From assembly GCF_023544445.1 (NCBI RefSeq), contig NZ_JALPVJ010000001.1, positions 558,001 through 622,000 on the forward strand: DNA of 64,000 nucleotides, given 5' to 3'. Under the pieces are notes generated by a model. The model worked only from the letters and a program-made list of their open reading frames with translations. It made no database searches and was not told the DNA's origin. Of the stretch, positions 10,798 to 18,996 are shown piece by piece; position 1 is the first letter of the stretch, and the number at the start of each line of letters is the position of its first letter. Position numbers and translations under genes: made by a program. The stretch is from Actinoplanes sp. M2I2 (lineage in GTDB: Bacteria; Actinomycetota; Actinomycetes; Mycobacteriales; Micromonosporaceae).

Positions 10798-11565
10798 TTG
10801 CGTGAGGTGAACTACGACGATCGGCAGCATCTGGTCTATGCGCGGGCACGCGCGCTGACGCCCGAGAGGCTGACCGAGTGGTTGCGTGTGTTCGCCCGGC
10901 ACGCCCCGCAGCGGCGCCCGCTCGCCGTGCTCGACCTCGGCTCCGGCACCGGACGGTTCAGCCCGGCGCTGGCCGATGAGTTCGGCGGTCCGGTCTGGGG
11001 CGTCGAGCCGTCCGAGCACATGCGGGCCGGCGCCGAGGAGCACGCCGCCCATCCCGGCGTGACCTATCTGTCCGGCTCGGCCACCGCCGTCCCGCTGCCC
11101 GACGCGAGCTGTGACCTCGCCGTCGTGTTCCTCGTGCTGCAGCACGTCCGCGACCACGCCGGCGCGGCCGCCGAGATCGCCCGGGTGCTGCGCCCCGGCG
11201 GCCGGGTGCTGATCCGCAGCCTGTTCCCCGACCGGATGCCCGAGCTGCCGTGGTACAGCTACTTCCCCGGCGCCCGGGACATCGACGAGCAGGTGTTCCC
11301 GCGGATGGATCCGCTGCTCGAGACGTTCGCCGCGGCCGGTCTGCGGTTCGTGACGGTCGAGCGGGTGCAGGAACGCATCGCCGACAGCCTGGCCGACTAC
11401 GAGACCCGGCTGAAACTGCGCGGCTCGTCGACGTTCGAGCGCCTCACCGAGGAAGAGATCATGGTCGGCTTCGACGCGCTCGAGGCCGCCGTCCGGGCCG
11501 AGCGCCGCCCCCGCCCGGTCGAGGAGGAGAGCGACCTGCTGGTGCTGGAGCGGGCCGCGGATTGA
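10798..11565 (+). CDS. Class I SAM-dependent methyltransferase
   Basis: A 255-aa protein with motif I VLDLGSGTGRFSPALA near residue 42, an acidic residue GVEPSEHM at the end of strand 2, and the motif-IV/V pattern CDLAVVFLVLQHVRDH plus LRPGGRVLIRS. These define a Rossmann-fold methyltransferase of the UbiE/Methyltransf_11 group. The substrate is unknown. I favour the TTG at 10798 because CGGAGG ends 7 nt upstream; in-frame GTG (10792) and ATG (10777) are alternatives with poorer spacing. It follows pulA by 108 bp on the same strand but has no obvious functional link to it. Confidence 0.85.
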   Translation: MREVNYDDRQHLVYARARALTPERLTEWLRVFARHAPQRRPLAVLDLGSGTGRFSPALADEFGGPVWGVEPSEHMRAGAEEHAAHPGVTYLSGSATAVPLPDASCDLAVVFLVLQHVRDHAGAAAEIARVLRPGGRVLIRSLFPDRMPELPWYSYFPGARDIDEQVFPRMDPLLETFAAAGLRFVTVERVQERIADSLADYETRLKLRGSSTFERLTEEEIMVGFDALEAAVRAERRPRPVEEESDLLVLERAAD

Positions 11566-11581
11566 CCACCCACGGCGTCCG

Positions 11582-11893
11582 TCACCGACGCGAAACCGAC
11601 TTCCGCGGCCGGTAGCGCACGACTGCGACCCCCATGAACGTCAAGGCCAGGACCACCGCGCCGAAGGTGAGGGCGATGGGGTAGCGGTCGGTGTCGGCCG
11701 CCAGCTGTCCCAGCGCCAGAAACACCAGGCCGAGGCCGCTGAACAACGAGTACAGGCCGGCGTCGCGAGCGGACCGGAAGGCGGCCCGCGACCGTTCCGA
11801 CAGGCGACCGGTGATCACCATCGACAAGCCGTGGACGACCAGGACGGCCCCGATCGCCAGAATCACCATTCGTAGCCAGAACATGAAATCCAT
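11582..11893 (-). CDS. Small three-TM membrane protein
   Basis: A 103-aa hydrophobic protein with likely membrane helices at about 6-26, 46-63 and 73-92, basic connecting loops (SERSRAAFRSARD) and an Arg-rich tail. I recognise no family function. It converges on the methyltransferase gene, with stops 16 bp apart. TAGGGG lies near the -10 position for a leaderless start at the ATG, but it is not a full TANNNT box. Confidence 0.6.
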   Translation of the reverse strand: MDFMFWLRMVILAIGAVLVVHGLSMVITGRLSERSRAAFRSARDAGLYSLFSGLGLVFLALGQLAADTDRYPIALTFGAVVLALTFMGVAVVRYRPRKSVSRR

Positions 11894-11934
11894 GGCCGAC
11901 CCCTACCCGATCGACCGTCCGGCCACGCCCCGGG

Positions 11935-13165
11935 TCAGCTGAGGGCGGCCGCCTTGTTCAGCAGGACGGCCCGCTCGCGGGTGTTGGCGCACAGGCGGGC
12001 GGCCAGTTCGAGCTCGGCGCGGGCCTCCGCGGTGCGGCCCAGCCGGCGTAACAGCTCGCCGCGGACGCTCGGCACCAGATGCGAGCCGGGCAGGCGGTCG
12101 GTGGCGACCAGCTCGTCGACCATCAGCAAGCGCCTCGGCCGGACCGCCGGCCATGGCCACGGCGACCGCCCGGTTCAACTCGACGATCGGGGACGGCGCG
12201 ACCCGGCCCAGAGCCTCGTAGAGCAGCACGATCCGCTCCCAGTCCGTCCCGGCGACCGAGCCGGCGGTGGCGTGGCAGGCGGCGATGGCGGCCTGCAACC
12301 CGTACGGGCCGAGACCGCGACCGGCCGCCGTGGCCTGACCGAGAGCGGCCAGCCCGCGGCGGATCGCCGACCGGTCCCAGCGCCGGCGATCCTGATCCTC
12401 CAGCAGCACGGCCTCGCCGTCGGGACCGGTCCGGGCCGGGAAGCGCGCCGCGGTGAGCTCGCACAGGGCGAGGAGCCCGAACACCTCCGGCTCGCCCGGC
12501 AGCAGCGCGGCCAGGGTCCGGGCGAGCCGGATCGCCTCGTAGGCCGGCTCGGTGCGCAGCAGATTGTCGCCGGCCGTCGCGGTCGAGCCCTCGGTGAAGA
12601 TCACATAGAGGACGCTGAGCACGCCGCCGAGCCGCTCCCGGCGTTCGTCGGCCGGGGGCACCTCGAACGGCACCCGGGCCGCCGCGATCGTCTTCTTGGC
12701 CCGGGTGATGCGCGCCTGGATCGTCGGCACCGGCACCAGGAACGCGCGGGCGATCTCCTCGCTGGACAGTCCGCCGACCGTCCGCAGGGTGAGCGCGACG
12801 CGGGCCTCGGGGGAGAGGACCGGATGACAGGCGACGAACATCAGCGCGAGCACGTCGTCGTCGATCCGGTCCGGATCCCACAGGTGGCCGTCGCCGCCGT
12901 CGGTGTCCTCGGCGGCTAGCCGCGCGTACCTCTCGTCGCGGGCCGCCCGGCGGCGGAAGCTGTCGATCGCCCGCCGCCGGGCGGTGGCCAGCAGCCAGCC
13001 GACCGGGTTTCCCGGTTCGCCGTCCCGCGGCCAGCTGGTCAGGGCCTCGGCCAGCGCCTCCTGCGCCACGTCCTCGGCCAGCTCGAGATCACCGCCGGTG
13101 CAGCGGGTGAGCGCGCCGACGATGCGGGCCGACTCGATGCGCCAGACAGCCTCGAGCGTGGTAAC
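11935..13165 (-). pseudogene. ECF42-type sigma factor, start lost and C-terminal frameshift
   Basis: The reading frame encodes an ECF42-like sigma factor: region 2 (VWRIESARIVGALTR, AEDVAQEALAEAL), region 4 (GGLSSEEIARAFLVPVPTIQARITRAKK) and the long TPR-like C-terminal domain with NRAVAVAMAGGP. Two lesions are visible. The expected GTG start (13165-13163) reads GTT. Near 12127-12130 one extra T (minus strand, CTTGCTG where CTGCTG is expected) shifts the frame; the natural C-terminus LMVDELVATDRL...LLRRLGRTAEA continues in the next frame to the stop at 11935. The first in-frame alternative start, GTG at 13069, would delete much of region 2. The unshifted frame runs on to 11903 as Arg/Pro-rich nonsense. 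It may be real decay or sequencing errors. Confidence 0.75.
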
Positions 13166-13581
13166 AGCTGGCCGGTCTGCTCACGCCAGACGCGCTCCTT
13201 CTCGACCCACTCGTTGTCCTGCGGGAACTCGTCGATGCCGGGCACGCGGCGGATCTCGGACTTCGAGCCGGGGATCGCGGGCATGCGCTTGGCCCACTCG
13301 ATCGCCTCGTCCTTGGACGCGACGTCGAGGATGTAGAAGCCGCCGAACAGCTCCTTGGTCTCCCCGTAGGGCCCGTCGGTGACGACCGGCGTCTCGCCGC
13401 TGTAGTCGACCACCACGCCCTGCGCCGCGTCGTCGAGACCCTCGGCGGCGACCAGCACGCCGGCCTTGATGAGCTCGTCGTTGAAGCGGCCCACCGAGTC
13501 GAGCATGTCCTCGAACGGCGTCTCCATCATCTTCGCCAGGCTCTCGTCGGTGTTCCGCATGATCAGCATGTACTTCGCCAT
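13039..13581 (-). CDS. DGPF/YCII-related protein with read-through extension
   Basis: The protein starts MAKYMLIMRNTDESLAKM and contains TDGPYGETKELFGGFYILDV, the DGPF-type motif of YCII-related proteins that accompany ECF42 sigma factors. The ATG at 13581 has AGGAG upstream. Relatives end at about 139 residues with REQTGQL; here the expected TGA (13164-13162) is TTA, so translation runs 41 residues further, across the 5' end of the sigma gene, to 13039 (180 aa in total). The extra tail is low-complexity Ser/Arg/Pro and looks like out-of-frame sigma sequence. The family role is unclear; the dimeric ferredoxin-like fold is known. Confidence 0.85.
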   Translation of the reverse strand: MAKYMLIMRNTDESLAKMMETPFEDMLDSVGRFNDELIKAGVLVAAEGLDDAAQGVVVDYSGETPVVTDGPYGETKELFGGFYILDVASKDEAIEWAKRMPAIPGSKSEIRRVPGIDEFPQDNEWVEKERVWREQTGQLLPRSRLSGASSRPASSARSPAAPAVISSWPRTWRRRRWPRP

Positions 13582-13733
13582 GACGGCTTCTCCTCGTCTC
13601 CGGTCCGGTCGCTCGCCGACCTTCTCATCCTCAGGTCGAACGGGGCCGACCCCGATCGACACCGCCCACGACAAATTTCGGGGAAGCGTCGTTGCGTTAG
13701 ATTGCGGGTCGGTTTTCGGCGAGGGGAGACGTT

Positions 13734-14213
13734 GTGCGGTTGCAGTGGGCCTTGGGTGGCCTCGCTCTGGTGGCGCTGGTCGGCGGGTGCACGTCGTCGT
13801 CGGACCCCGAACCGGCTGCTCCGGCGGCGCCCGCGTCGGCTCCGGCCTGGACCGAGCCGGCCACGTACTCCTACGTGCTCTCCCGCGGCTGCGACACCGC
13901 CGCGCCGGTGGGCCGCTACGAGGTACAGGTCAAGTCGGGGTCGGTCGCCACCTCGAAACGTCTGGACGCCGCCGCGGCCCAGCCGTCGGGCGGCGCCGAG
14001 GAGGACCTCGGTCCCGCCACCGGCGACACCGGCGAGGAGATCGAGGCCTTCACCCTCAAGGACCTGCTCGAGATGGCCCAGACCGCCGCCGAGGACGGCG
14101 GCGAGGTCACCAAGGCCTTCGACACCACCGACGGCCACCCGGTCAAGGTGACCATCGACGTCGGCTCCGGCCCGGAGTGCTGGAACGTCAGCGACTACGC
14201 CTCGGCGTCCTGA
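13734..14213 (+). CDS. Lipoprotein, DUF6174-like
   Basis: A 159-aa secreted lipoprotein. The signal peptide MRLQWALGGLALVALVGGC carries a lipobox (VGGC), followed by a Ser/Pro/Ala linker. The mature domain begins YSYVLSRGC and contains GRYEVQVKSG, DLLEMAQTAAEDGGEV and a closing VTIDVGSGPECW, similar to DUF6174 proteins. Two Cys may form a disulfide. GTG start with GAGGGGAGA upstream. It is monocistronic, divergent from the DGPF gene. Function unknown; location is the outer face of the membrane. Confidence 0.75.
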   Translation: MRLQWALGGLALVALVGGCTSSSDPEPAAPAAPASAPAWTEPATYSYVLSRGCDTAAPVGRYEVQVKSGSVATSKRLDAAAAQPSGGAEEDLGPATGDTGEEIEAFTLKDLLEMAQTAAEDGGEVTKAFDTTDGHPVKVTIDVGSGPECWNVSDYASAS

Positions 14214-14237
14214 GAAGCCGGCCACGGGCCGGCGCAT

Positions 14238-14516
14238 TCACCGGAGAAACGTCAGCAACAGGATCACCACCGCGATCCCGATGAACATCAGCGTGGCGGC
14301 CGCGGCGAATGCTGCTTTGATCACTGCCAGCACCGGCTCGACCGCCCGCAGGAACGCGCCGCCGGCCAGGATCAGCAGCAGGACGGCGACGACGACGAGG
14401 CCGGACGACGGAATGGCCGAGGCCGGGGCCGCTTCGCCGGATGGGGTAATAGTGGCTGTCGTGTGAATCGTGGACGAAGGTTTCGCCGACTGCGACTCCG
14501 GGGTTATGGTGGACAT
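14238..14516 (-). CDS. Small two-TM membrane protein
   Basis: A 92-aa protein with a polar Ser/Thr-rich N-terminus (MSTITPESQSAKPSS, residues 1-35) and two hydrophobic segments at about 38-57 and 68-91 ending LLTFLR. The ATG at 14516 has GGAGG 7 nt upstream, so it is favoured over an in-frame start 12 codons earlier. I recognise no family. It converges with the lipoprotein gene. Confidence 0.6.
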   Translation of the reverse strand: MSTITPESQSAKPSSTIHTTATITPSGEAAPASAIPSSGLVVVAVLLLILAGGAFLRAVEPVLAVIKAAFAAAATLMFIGIAVVILLLTFLR

Positions 14517-14560
14517 GGCTGTTCCTCCGGGGCTAAACGGTTGGATGGCCAACTCGAGAG

Positions 14561-14585
14561 CACCCCTGGCCGCAATCCAGGGGTG
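14561..14585. other. Perfect hairpin in 5' region of the small membrane protein gene
   Basis: CACCCCTGG and CCAGGGGTG form a 9-bp perfect stem with a 7-nt loop. It lies 45-69 bp upstream of the minus-strand start at 14516. It may be a leader hairpin or an operator; no U-run follows on either strand. Confidence 0.4.
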
Positions 14586-14754
14586 TCCCTCTTTCTCAAG
14601 TCCTGTTGTTCATTTCGAGCGGCGCACTCGTCACGCAGGGCACTTGATCGGCCGGTGGCGCCCGGTCTTTCCGCATCGCGACCCCCTCCCCGGCAACCGG
14701 GGCGTTGCCGCGCCCCGGTCGCCAAGGAACCTTAACTTTCGTTCAATGTAGGGG

Positions 14755-14927
14755 TTCAGAAGCTTCTGAAGCAATGAACTTCTCCGAAGTTGAGCGAAGT
14801 TTCCCGAGGTTCTTGATCGTTTTCGGCAACAATGCCGCGGGTCGGTGACCTCAGCCGTGACCTCTGCGCGTACAGTGTGTCGCCGGGACGGCTGGCGAAC
14901 TCTGAACTTTTCTGAAGGTGGCAGGCT
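14755..14927 (+). promoter_or_regulatory. Operator and promoter region of the XRE/2OG operon
   Basis: A 16-bp perfect palindrome, TTCAGAAGCTTCTGAA, lies at 14755-14770. Related TCTGAA elements recur just before the start codon (about 14901-14916) as a direct repeat with 10-bp spacing. GTGACCTC occurs twice with a 13-bp step before TACAGT (14871-14876), a good -10 box. The rest of the roughly 400-bp gap from 14517 holds no gene that I can support. The palindrome is a plausible binding site for the XRE regulator encoded next door. Confidence 0.5.
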
Positions 14928-15914
14928 ATGGACCCGGATGCCGCGGCGGTGCAGCTGGCGCAACGTCTGCGAGCCCTGCGTACCCAAGGCTTGCAACGAC
15001 CTTTGACGCAGCGGCAGCTGGCCGAGGCGTTGCAGGTGTCCGAGCCCTCGATCTCGGCCTGGGAGAACACCCGGCGGCTCTCCGCGCCGCCGCCGATCGG
15101 CCGGTTGCGCGACTACGCTGTGCTTTTCGCTCGGGAGACATGGCCCGAGAGCGGCCAGGTGACGCTGCCCGATCCCGCCTCGTTCACCGACGAGGAGCGG
15201 GCGCGGCGCCAGGAACTGGAAAGGAACCTTCTCGGTCTGCGGGCGGTCGCGCTCGACGAACCGCTGGAGCACGCTTCGCTGGAGGGCTCCCGTTCCGTTT
15301 CCTTCGACGACTTCGAAGAGGAATTGCTCGGCGCGCAGACCGTCATCCAGCAGGTGCTCAACACGTTCGGCACCTTTCTCGCCACCGGCACCGACGAGTC
15401 GCGCTCGGCGTCGGAACGGCTCACCAAACTTCTGCGCTCCGCGCCGGTGCTCGTCGGCTCGCATGTCCTGAGTGACAACGAGCTTTACCTCGTGGAAACC
15501 CAGGACGCATGGAAACGCGTATGGTCGTTGTCGACCGACGACTCCATCGAGTTCGAATATCCCGTCACCGGACCGTCTTTCGCGCCGGTGGTGGTGCACA
15601 ATCTGGACCGCGGTGTTCAGTATCGTTATCTCGTGCCCTATACCGAGCGGGCTGTCGAGCGTGCGCAGGTCATCACCAACGAGTATCAGGGCATCGAGAT
15701 CCGATTCTTCGACAATGATTACCTGAGAGAATTCGCCAGCACGTTGGACGAGCTCATCGTCTACGAACCGTCCGATCCGGGGCGTCGGCCGGGGGTCTAT
15801 TACCTCTATCCCGGCTCTGATCCTCGTCGGTGGATCCGAGCCGACCGGCACAGCGCGGCGAACCGCCTGCACGACGTGCAGCAACTCTGGAAATACTCCA
15901 AGAAGGGGCCCTGA
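14928..15914 (+). CDS. XRE-family regulator with C-terminal sensor-like domain
   Basis: A 328-aa protein. Residues about 25-66 form a helix-turn-helix (LTQRQLAEALQVSEPSISAWE) of XRE type. After a polar helical linker (about 90-165), residues about 180-300 form a separate mixed alpha/beta domain containing VVVHNLDRGVQYRYLVPYTE and IEIRFFDNDYLREFASTLDE. This resembles, loosely, catalytically dead PLD-like sensor domains of some regulators; that is a guess. AAGGTGG precedes the ATG. Its TGA overlaps the ATG of the oxygenase gene (TGATG), so the two proteins should be made together. Repression of its own operon is the likeliest role. Confidence 0.8.
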   Translation: MDPDAAAVQLAQRLRALRTQGLQRPLTQRQLAEALQVSEPSISAWENTRRLSAPPPIGRLRDYAVLFARETWPESGQVTLPDPASFTDEERARRQELERNLLGLRAVALDEPLEHASLEGSRSVSFDDFEEELLGAQTVIQQVLNTFGTFLATGTDESRSASERLTKLLRSAPVLVGSHVLSDNELYLVETQDAWKRVWSLSTDDSIEFEYPVTGPSFAPVVVHNLDRGVQYRYLVPYTERAVERAQVITNEYQGIEIRFFDNDYLREFASTLDELIVYEPSDPGRRPGVYYLYPGSDPRRWIRADRHSAANRLHDVQQLWKYSKKGP

Positions 15915-16579
15915 TGAGCTATTCCGGCCTGCCCGGCTTCAGTTGGTCGACGACCCAGATCGGCGCTCTTCTGCCGGCCGGCTGGCGCCAGCAGTTGGTC
16001 GACATAGCTCAGAAAGAGGCAGTCTTCAAGATCCTGACCGCGTCGTCGGTCACCTCCCGCGAGGAGAGTCCCGATACGGAGACTCCCTCGTACACCGTCG
16101 ACGGTGAAGTGCTGAGCCGGTTGGCCCCGTGGCTGACCGAGCTGTACCGGACCACTTTCCGGGACCTCGCCGCGCATTTCGCTGGTGAGCCGGTCAAGAC
16201 GGCGGAGGAGTTGCGTTACGGCGCGGTCCTCAATTTGCAGCGGGGGCCGATGCCCTACGAGTGCCACGTCGACTCCAACCCGGTCCAAGGGCTGCTCTAC
16301 GTCACCACGCACCTGCCCGGCGAAGGCGGTGAGCTGTGTGTCGCGCGCAATGCCGACGCGCATTCGGTGCAAGCCGTGGAAGAGGACTGTGAGGTCATCC
16401 ATCCGGTCGCCGGTCACCTGCATTTCTTTGACGCCCGCCGATGGCCGCACTACGTACGGCCGCTGCGCGAACAGAGCGCCGTGCGGGTGGTCGTCGCCAT
16501 GAACTTCTACACGGCAGCGTCGCCGGAAAGCGCGCGACCGGCCGACCTCGACGAGCACCTGTTCGGCTCGTTCTCGTAA
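15914..16579 (+). CDS. 2OG-Fe(II) oxygenase
   Basis: A 221-aa protein with the double-stranded beta-helix ligand set H118-x-D120 (YECHVDSNPV) and H179 (RWPHYVRPL), plus R191 (SAVRVVVAMNFY), which would hold the 2-oxoglutarate carboxylate. GGELCVARN fits the strand between the two ligand groups. It resembles prolyl-hydroxylase-like 2OG-Fe(II) oxygenases. The substrate is unknown: a protein side chain, small molecule or nucleic acid are all possible. It is translationally coupled to the XRE regulator by TGATG, so the regulator may sense its substrate or product. Confidence 0.85.
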   Translation: MSYSGLPGFSWSTTQIGALLPAGWRQQLVDIAQKEAVFKILTASSVTSREESPDTETPSYTVDGEVLSRLAPWLTELYRTTFRDLAAHFAGEPVKTAEELRYGAVLNLQRGPMPYECHVDSNPVQGLLYVTTHLPGEGGELCVARNADAHSVQAVEEDCEVIHPVAGHLHFFDARRWPHYVRPLREQSAVRVVVAMNFYTAASPESARPADLDEHLFGSFS

Positions 16580-16601
16580 CCGCGGTGGCCACGACGGCCC
16601 C

Positions 16602-16658
16602 CACGCTGGGCCGGCTCACCGGCGCTGGGCCGGCTCACCGGCGCTGGGCCGGCTCACC
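16602..16658. repeat. 19-bp tandem repeat x3 between convergent genes
   Basis: Three consecutive near-identical copies of a 19-bp unit containing GGGCCGGCTCACC lie between the oxygenase and PepP stop codons. Each copy can fold as GCCGG-CTCA-CCGGC. The array may serve as a bidirectional terminator. Confidence 0.75.
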
Positions 16659-16704
16659 GGCGCTCGGTCGTACAGGCCCGGGCGCCGGTGAGCGTGGCCG
16701 TGGA

Positions 16705-18174
16705 TCAGCCGGGCAGGCGGGGGCCGGCCTCGCGCTGGGCGTCCAGCCAGGACTCGACCTCGGCCGACGAGCGGGGCAGGCCGGCCGACAGGTTCCGGCA
16801 GCCGTCGGCGGTGACCAGCACGTCGTCCTCGATGCGGACGCCGATGCCCCGCAGCTCCTCCGGCACCAGGTCGTCCTCGGGCTGGAAGTAGAGGCCGGGC
16901 TCGACGGTCAGCACGTAGCCCTCCCGCAGCGGGCCGTCGCGGTAGGTCTCGTTGCGGGCGTTGCTGCAGTCGTGCACGTCGATGCCGAGCATGTGGCCGA
17001 AGCCGTGCAGGGTCCAGCGGCGGTAGACCGTGCTCTGGTCGCTCATCGCCTCGTCGACGCTGACCGGGAGCAGGCCCAGGTCGTGCAGGCCCTCGGCGAG
17101 CACCCGCATGCAGACCTTGTGCACGTCCTTGAACAGCGCACCGGGCTTGACGGCGTCCATGCCGGCCTGCTGCGAGGCGTGCACGATGTCGTAGACCTGG
17201 CGCTGCAACGGGGTGAACCGGCCCGAGACGGGGACCGTGCGCGTCACGTCCGCGGTGTAGAAGTTGTCGCCCTCGACGCCCATGTCCATGAGCAGCAGCT
17301 CGCCCGGGGTGGTGACGCCGGTGTTGCGGACCCAGTGCAGGATCGTCGCGTGGGCGCCGGCGCCGACGATCGAGCCGTAGCCGATGTCGTTGCCGTCGTG
17401 CCGGGCGCGCAGGCCGAAGACGCCCTCGAGCAGGCGCTCCTTGACCCCCCGGTCGGCCGGCAGCACCCGGGCCACGTCCTCGAAGCCGCGGACGGTGGCG
17501 TCGATCGCGGCCTGCAGCTGGGCGATCTCCCACTCGTCCTTGATCAGCTTGAGCTCGCTGAGCACCCAGGCCAGCTCGCGGTCGCGGGGCTTGGCACGGT
17601 CGGGCTCGTAGGCCAGCACCGTGCGGTCGACCGCCGCGTCGAGACCACGCAGCACCCTCGTACGCCCGGGGGCGGAACCGGCCAGGGCCGCGCCCAGCTC
17701 ACCCAGCGACGCCGTCTCGACGCCCAGCTCGGTCGATTTCTCGGCCAGCGTGTGCGTGCGCCCGACCCACAGCTCGCCGTTGCGGCTGCGGAAGAACGCG
17801 TCGGTGTCCTTGGAGTTGCGCTGGTGGGTGTAGAGCACCGCGTCGTGGCCGGAGCCGCTGGGGCGCAGCACCAGCACGCTGTCGGGGTCGCGGTCGCCGG
17901 TCAGATAGACGAAGTCGCTGCCCGGGCGGAACGAGTAGTCGGTGTCGTTGGCCCGGACCTTCTCGTTGCCGGACGGGATGATCAGGGTCTCGCCGGGAAA
18001 GGCCTCGCTGAGCGCGTTGCGGCGCTTCGCGTAGTTGGGCACCTCGGGCAGCGGGCTGACCGACAGCGGGTCCTCACGCCAGCCGGACCGCATGAACTGC
18101 AGGAAGGCCTCGGGGAAGGCGGGGTCGTGGGATTCCGTCTTGGCCGCGGGTTGCGCGGCCTTCTGCTCGGCCAT
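16705..18174 (-). CDS. pepP: Xaa-Pro aminopeptidase (M24B)
   Basis: This 489-aa metallopeptidase removes N-terminal residues linked to proline. The N-terminal creatinase-like domain includes YSFRPGSDFVYLTGD. The pita-bread catalytic domain shows the five ligands: two Asp in LLLMDMGVEGDNFYTADVTRT, His in LHGFGHMLGIDVHD, Glu in TVEPGLY and Glu in GVRIEDDV. The length fits PepP. Its ATG is followed by a 25-residue polar lead. It is monocistronic, with a repeat array after its stop codon. Confidence 0.95.
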   Translation of the reverse strand: MAEQKAAQPAAKTESHDPAFPEAFLQFMRSGWREDPLSVSPLPEVPNYAKRRNALSEAFPGETLIIPSGNEKVRANDTDYSFRPGSDFVYLTGDRDPDSVLVLRPSGSGHDAVLYTHQRNSKDTDAFFRSRNGELWVGRTHTLAEKSTELGVETASLGELGAALAGSAPGRTRVLRGLDAAVDRTVLAYEPDRAKPRDRELAWVLSELKLIKDEWEIAQLQAAIDATVRGFEDVARVLPADRGVKERLLEGVFGLRARHDGNDIGYGSIVGAGAHATILHWVRNTGVTTPGELLLMDMGVEGDNFYTADVTRTVPVSGRFTPLQRQVYDIVHASQQAGMDAVKPGALFKDVHKVCMRVLAEGLHDLGLLPVSVDEAMSDQSTVYRRWTLHGFGHMLGIDVHDCSNARNETYRDGPLREGYVLTVEPGLYFQPEDDLVPEELRGIGVRIEDDVLVTADGCRNLSAGLPRSSAEVESWLDAQREAGPRLPG

Positions 18175-18253
18175 GGTGGCGCCTCCGATCTCAGCACGTC
18201 GTGCGACGCCGAAGAGTCGCCGAAGCTCCGACGTTACCGCCTTCCCCGAAGCG

Positions 18254-18901
18254 TCACTGCTGCGGCAGGGTCAGACAGGCCACCCGGGGCCCGGCGGTCC
18301 CGGCGACACCGGGCGCGGTCTTGGTCGCCTGCGCGTGCAGGATCAGCGACCGGGCCGATCGGCCGGTCGGGAAGGCCCAGGGCTGAACGGCCGAGACCAC
18401 GGCGGTTCCGTAGCCGTCGACGGTGAAGTCGAGCCACACCTCGTTGCGCGGGTTCGCGTACGAGGGGTCGACCGACGGCGTCTTCGGGTCCTTCTGGTGC
18501 TGGTAGTGCGGCCCGGCCTGGTCGGGCGTCGCGGTGCAGGGCTCGGTGTGCAGGTGGGCCCCGTACGTCCGGCGCGGCACCAGCCCGCCGGCCTCCAGGC
18601 GCACCTCGGTGCTCCGGGGGTTGCTCGTGATCGCGACCGACGCCCTCGCCCCGGGCGGGACCGCCGCCGGGTCGTAGGTGATCGCCGTCGAGCCGGGCCG
18701 GTACGGCAGGAACGTCCCGGAGGCGACCGTGTCGGGCGCCCGGGAGGCGGCCGGGGAAGGGCTGGGTGCGCCCTGGTAGAGCGTCCACGCCGAGGCCGAG
18801 GTGAGCATCGACGCGGTGGTCGTGGGGCCGACCTCGACCGCGTTCGTGCAGCCGGTGATCATGAACAGGGGAACGGTGAGGGCGAGCGCGCGTGAGAACA
18901 T
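18254..18901 (-). CDS. Cu/Zn superoxide dismutase-like lipoprotein
   Basis: A 215-aa protein with signal peptide MFSRALALTVPLFMITGC (lipobox ITGC). The mature part carries HLHTEPC, GPHYQHQ and LILHAQ, in the order of the metal-binding His segments of Cu/Zn SOD, and the closing AGPRVACLTLP matches the SOD end with the disulfide Cys. The loop with GDLPNL in true SODs reads NEVWLDFT, and some ligand positions are not conserved, so activity is uncertain. It is probably anchored outside the membrane. An in-frame start 13 codons earlier (18940) would break the signal peptide. Confidence 0.75.
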   Translation of the reverse strand: MFSRALALTVPLFMITGCTNAVEVGPTTTASMLTSASAWTLYQGAPSPSPAASRAPDTVASGTFLPYRPGSTAITYDPAAVPPGARASVAITSNPRSTEVRLEAGGLVPRRTYGAHLHTEPCTATPDQAGPHYQHQKDPKTPSVDPSYANPRNEVWLDFTVDGYGTAVVSAVQPWAFPTGRSARSLILHAQATKTAPGVAGTAGPRVACLTLPQQ

Positions 18902-18996
18902 CCCGTGATCATCCCAAACTTGGACATATCGTGCGAGCACTGGTGCGGGGCGTTCCGGAACGGAAGGCTGTGCCCATCGGACACAGGAGGAATGGC

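Noticed and set aside
14470..14751. 93-codon plus-strand frame upstream of the XRE gene
   Set aside because: It crosses the hairpin and the start of the opposite small membrane protein gene, with no ribosome site or motif.
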